This document shows positions 61,620-64,000 of a stretch of 64,000 nt of DNA, in pieces. The translations under genes were made by a program, and so were the position numbers. The DNA comes from Rhizobium sp. Leaf371 (lineage in GTDB: Bacteria; Pseudomonadota; Alphaproteobacteria; Rhizobiales; Rhizobiaceae). Where the stretch lies: the NCBI RefSeq assembly GCF_001424045.1, contig NZ_LMQB01000028.1, forward strand, positions 62,001 to 126,000, given 5' to 3'. Under the pieces are notes generated by a model. The model saw only the letters and a program-made list of their open reading frames with translations. It ran no database searches and was not told the DNA's origin. Within the stretch, counting starts at the first letter, position 1. Each line of letters starts with the position of its first letter.

Positions 61620-63059
61620 TTGACCGTTCCTCAAGCCATGGATGGAGCAGGCCCTTTCAGGCCGGCGAAACCACCCGCAGATCCAGCGACGACATCGCAC
61701 CGCACCGGCTTCCGGGCCGTGGTCCTGCGCGCGAGCGGGTGGTCTATGGGCGGATACGTGCTCGGGCAGATCCTGCGGATTCTCTCGAACCTGGTCTTGA
61801 CCCGGTTGCTCGTGCCTGAAGTCTTCGGCGTCATGGCCGTTGCGACGATGGTTCTCGTCGTCATCACGCTGCTGTCGGATGTCGGCCTTCGGCAGGCGGT
61901 GATCCAGAGCCCCAACGGCAATGTCCAGTCCTTCCTCGACACCGCCTGGACGCTTCAGATGGTCCGTGGCGTCCTGATCTGGCTGATCTGCATCGGTGTC
62001 GGAATCGCCATCGATCAGGCCAATGTCTACGGGCTGACGACGGGCGGGGTGTACCAGTATCCGGATCTCTCCCTGATCATCGGCGCTGTCGGCTTTGCCG
62101 CCGTCATCATGGGCTTCCAATCCACCAAGGCGATAACGCGCGCCCGCAACCTGGATCTGTCCCGACTGACGATCATCGAGTTCATCGCGCTTGTCATCAG
62201 CCTCGTCGTCGCCATCCTGCTCTGCTGGGCGACGGGATCGATCTGGTCCTTCGTCATTTCCAGCTGGGTGAATGCCCTAGTGCTCACCGTCCTCAGCCAC
62301 ACCAGCCTGCCGGGCACCAACAATCGCGTCCATATCGACCGGAAGGCGCTGGGCGAGATGATGAGCTTCGGCCGGTGGATCATGCTCGCATCGACCTTCA
62401 GCGTGCTCGCGGCCAATGGCGACCGCCTTCTGCTGGCAGGCTGGGTGACGCCCACGGTGCTGGGCTTCTATGTCCTGGCGTTCAATCTCGTCGCGATGAT
62501 CGAGGGCGCGGGCGGGCGGCTGTTCTCAGCCGTCGCAACACCGGCCCTCAGCCGGGTGGCGCGGGAAACCCCGGAGCAGATCCGCAAGGTCTACTATAAC
62601 TTCCGCCTGCCCTTCGATCTCTTCTTCGTCGGCAGCGCCGGCGCCCTTTACGGCGGGGGCAGGGCGATCATCGATCTGCTCTACGATCATCGCTATGCCG
62701 AGGCGGGGTTGATTATCGAAATCCTGTCCTTCAGCCTGCTCGTCACCCGGTTCGGCGTCGCGTCGTCGGTCTATCTGGCGGCCGGCCGGCCGCAGAACCT
62801 GACGATCCTGAGCTTCGTCAAGACGGCGGCGCTCTTTACCCTCGTGCCGCTTGCCAATTGGTTGTTCGGCTTCGAAGGTGCATTGTGGGCGATTGCCCTG
62901 CACGGCGTTCTCACCCTGCCGATCCTTCTGTATTTCAACATTCGCTACCGGCTGAACAGCGTGAAGTTCGAGTGCGTGATCCTTCTGGCATGGCCGGTTG
63001 GCTATCTTGTCGGACACGCGTTCGAAATGCTGGTCAGGCACGTCTCCTTCGTGCTGTGA
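61620..63059 (+). CDS. polysaccharide flippase, Wzx/PST family
   Basis: A 479-residue membrane protein with about 12-14 spans, of the oligosaccharide flippase/PST family ('YVLGQILRILSNLVLTRLLV', about 46-65; 'GRWIMLASTFSVLAANGDRLL', region about 255-275). It turns the lipid-linked repeat unit over to the periplasm. The frame opens at TTG 61620 with GGAGG ten bases upstream; ATG 61638 is the alternative but has no ribosome site. It follows the PKS by 73 bases on the same strand, so the two may share a transcript. Confidence 0.9.
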   Translation: MTVPQAMDGAGPFRPAKPPADPATTSHRTGFRAVVLRASGWSMGGYVLGQILRILSNLVLTRLLVPEVFGVMAVATMVLVVITLLSDVGLRQAVIQSPNGNVQSFLDTAWTLQMVRGVLIWLICIGVGIAIDQANVYGLTTGGVYQYPDLSLIIGAVGFAAVIMGFQSTKAITRARNLDLSRLTIIEFIALVISLVVAILLCWATGSIWSFVISSWVNALVLTVLSHTSLPGTNNRVHIDRKALGEMMSFGRWIMLASTFSVLAANGDRLLLAGWVTPTVLGFYVLAFNLVAMIEGAGGRLFSAVATPALSRVARETPEQIRKVYYNFRLPFDLFFVGSAGALYGGGRAIIDLLYDHRYAEAGLIIEILSFSLLVTRFGVASSVYLAAGRPQNLTILSFVKTAALFTLVPLANWLFGFEGALWAIALHGVLTLPILLYFNIRYRLNSVKFECVILLAWPVGYLVGHAFEMLVRHVSFVL

Positions 63060-63248
63060 GCCCGGAACGCGCCCCTCGATCGTTCAGGCTTACGCCTTAT
63101 GGCGGAGGGGTAACCCCGAGTCATCTACCTGAACGGTTAAGTTGTCGTGTGCCGGCGTACCCAATAACCTCTTAACGGACGAGGGCGGGGGCTTAAAGCT
63201 GCCCACTCCGGGACAATGGCCGCGCATGTCGGCCGACATGGGGCCAAT

Positions 63249-64000
63249 ATGCCGGAATATATCAAGGCGCTGATCTTTGTCGTCGTCGTCGCGATACCCG
63301 CCTTCATGGTCGGGCGGCGCGCGGTCAACGGGATGATCCCCGAGGCTGAATTTTCTCTCTGGCGCAATGTCTGGATGGCGACCGTGGTCGTCGTCTTCAC
63401 GTCGGGAAACTTCGTTCTCTTCTCGCTGTTCCTCGCCCTGCTCGCCATCGTCCTCCATCGCGATCCGACGAAGCCTGTCTACTTCTACGTGATGCTGCTG
63501 TTTGCGGCGCCGGCCATCGACATCACCGTCAGCCTGCCCGGCTTGATGAACAAGATTCTCGATTTCAACCCGGCCCGGATACTGGCGTTGGTCTTCCTGC
63601 TGCCGACGGCCATCGCGCTGATGCGCAAGGATCGTCCGGGCCCGATCAGCACGACGGACAAGCTGGTCATCCTCTTTGTCGGCCTCATCTGCGTGCTGGC
63701 GTTTCGCAGCGGCGACGTCACCGTCGGTATCCGCACCTGCGTGATCCATGTCCTCGATATCGTGCTGCCCTATTACGTTTTCAGCCGGGCGCTGACGAGC
63801 TTGGACGATGTCCGTAAAGCCATGCTGGCGCTGGTGGTGGCGTCGCTGCCTCTGGCCTTGGCCGCGGTGGTCGAGATGGGCAAGACCTGGCGCCTCTACA
63901 ACAGCGTCATCGACCAGTGGGGCGTCCACCTGATCGCGCCCTACCTGTTCCGTGACGGCCAGCTGCGCGCCGCCGTCACCGCAATCGAGCCCATCGGTCT
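63249..64000 (+). CDS. membrane protein, O-antigen polymerase/ligase-like, 3' end outside window
   Basis: An open frame of 250 codons runs off the right edge. It starts MPEYIKALIFVVVVAIPAFM and contains at least six hydrophobic spans ('LFSLFLALLAIVLHRD', 'ARILALVFLLPTAIALMR', 'KLVILFVGLICVLAF', 'AMLALVVASLPLALAAVVEM'), a layout of Wzy polymerases and WaaL-type ligases, with 'LYNSVIDQWGVH' beginning a likely periplasmic loop. An in-frame ATG at 63216 is an alternative start. Position just after the flippase supports Wzy, which would polymerise the repeat. Wzy proteins share little sequence, so the call rests on topology and context. Confidence 0.65.
   Translation, partial: MPEYIKALIFVVVVAIPAFMVGRRAVNGMIPEAEFSLWRNVWMATVVVVFTSGNFVLFSLFLALLAIVLHRDPTKPVYFYVMLLFAAPAIDITVSLPGLMNKILDFNPARILALVFLLPTAIALMRKDRPGPISTTDKLVILFVGLICVLAFRSGDVTVGIRTCVIHVLDIVLPYYVFSRALTSLDDVRKAMLALVVASLPLALAAVVEMGKTWRLYNSVIDQWGVHLIAPYLFRDGQLRAAVTAIEPIG

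Noticed and set aside
1-64000. CRISPR arrays, tRNA or rRNA genes, intact IS elements or prophage genes
   Set aside because: None seen on reading. No regularly spaced repeats, no transposase or integrase motifs and no cloverleaf-like sequence were noticed; a covariance-model scan would be needed to exclude small RNAs.

Overview
This is a GC-rich, gene-dense chromosomal-type segment of an alphaproteobacterium, most likely Hyphomicrobiales (rhizobia-like). That placement rests on protein style: a fused DctQM TRAP transporter, an OhrR-like MarR regulator, ExoF-like and GumC-like exopolysaccharide (EPS) proteins, and a chemoreceptor with a C-terminal CheR tether. It is inference, since no rRNA or tRNA gene was seen. 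No CRISPR array, intact insertion sequence or prophage was found.

Region 1 (1 to about 18 kb) is accessory metabolism and regulation. It starts with the 3' end of a MATE exporter, then a 3-oxoacid CoA-transferase pair divergent from a PAS-LuxR regulator. A RidA-like gene and a WYL regulator flank a near-perfect 21-bp palindrome. A five-gene minus-strand cluster (zinc alcohol dehydrogenase, DHAP-dioxygenase-like cupin, epoxide-hydrolase-like enzyme, acyl-CoA ligase, outer-membrane channel) diverges from an AraC regulator and looks like catabolism of an aromatic or other hydrophobic compound. Next come an OhrR-like regulator with a divergent exported alpha/beta hydrolase, a small exported protein, a chemoreceptor with an exact 66-bp in-frame tandem duplication beside its signalling tip, a VapBC module and a decayed hexapeptide-repeat gene.

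Region 2 (about 17.1-27.3 kb) reads as one long minus-strand operon: TRAP solute-binding protein, fused TRAP permease, SDR, IclR regulator, SCP-x-like thiolase, acyl-CoA ligase, SDR, double-PPC protein and alpha/beta hydrolase. Several junctions are 4-base ATGA overlaps. The set suggests uptake of an organic acid, CoA activation, oxidation and thiolysis. A 1-kb gap with decayed sequence and two related operator-like sites follows.

Region 3 (about 28.3-64 kb) is a Wzx/Wzy-type exopolysaccharide locus. It has an SGNH acyltransferase, a GMC oxidoreductase and an SDR, five or six glycosyltransferases, an ExoF/Wza-like export protein, a GumC/Wzz-like chain-length protein, a CpsD-like protein with a broken P-loop, an ExeA-type ATPase, a clan GH-A-like hydrolase, an SGNH-like secreted protein, a WcaJ-like initiating transferase, a WecG/TagA transferase, a flippase and, running off the end, a polymerase/ligase-like membrane protein.

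The most unusual part is inside that locus (49.4-61.5 kb). A phosphopantetheinyl transferase overlaps an NRPS (formyltransferase, half condensation domain, adenylation domain split by a luciferase-like monooxygenase, carrier domain). A PKS transcribed divergently has the order KS-AT-KR-DH-ACP-TE, with KR before DH. The adenylation pocket residues read close to the remembered glycine code. The PKS is followed directly by the flippase, and palindromes of the CACCC/GGGTG type occur both here and upstream of EPS genes. This suggests a small N-formyl or oxidised-glycine polyketide made together with, or attached to, the polysaccharide; that link is inference.
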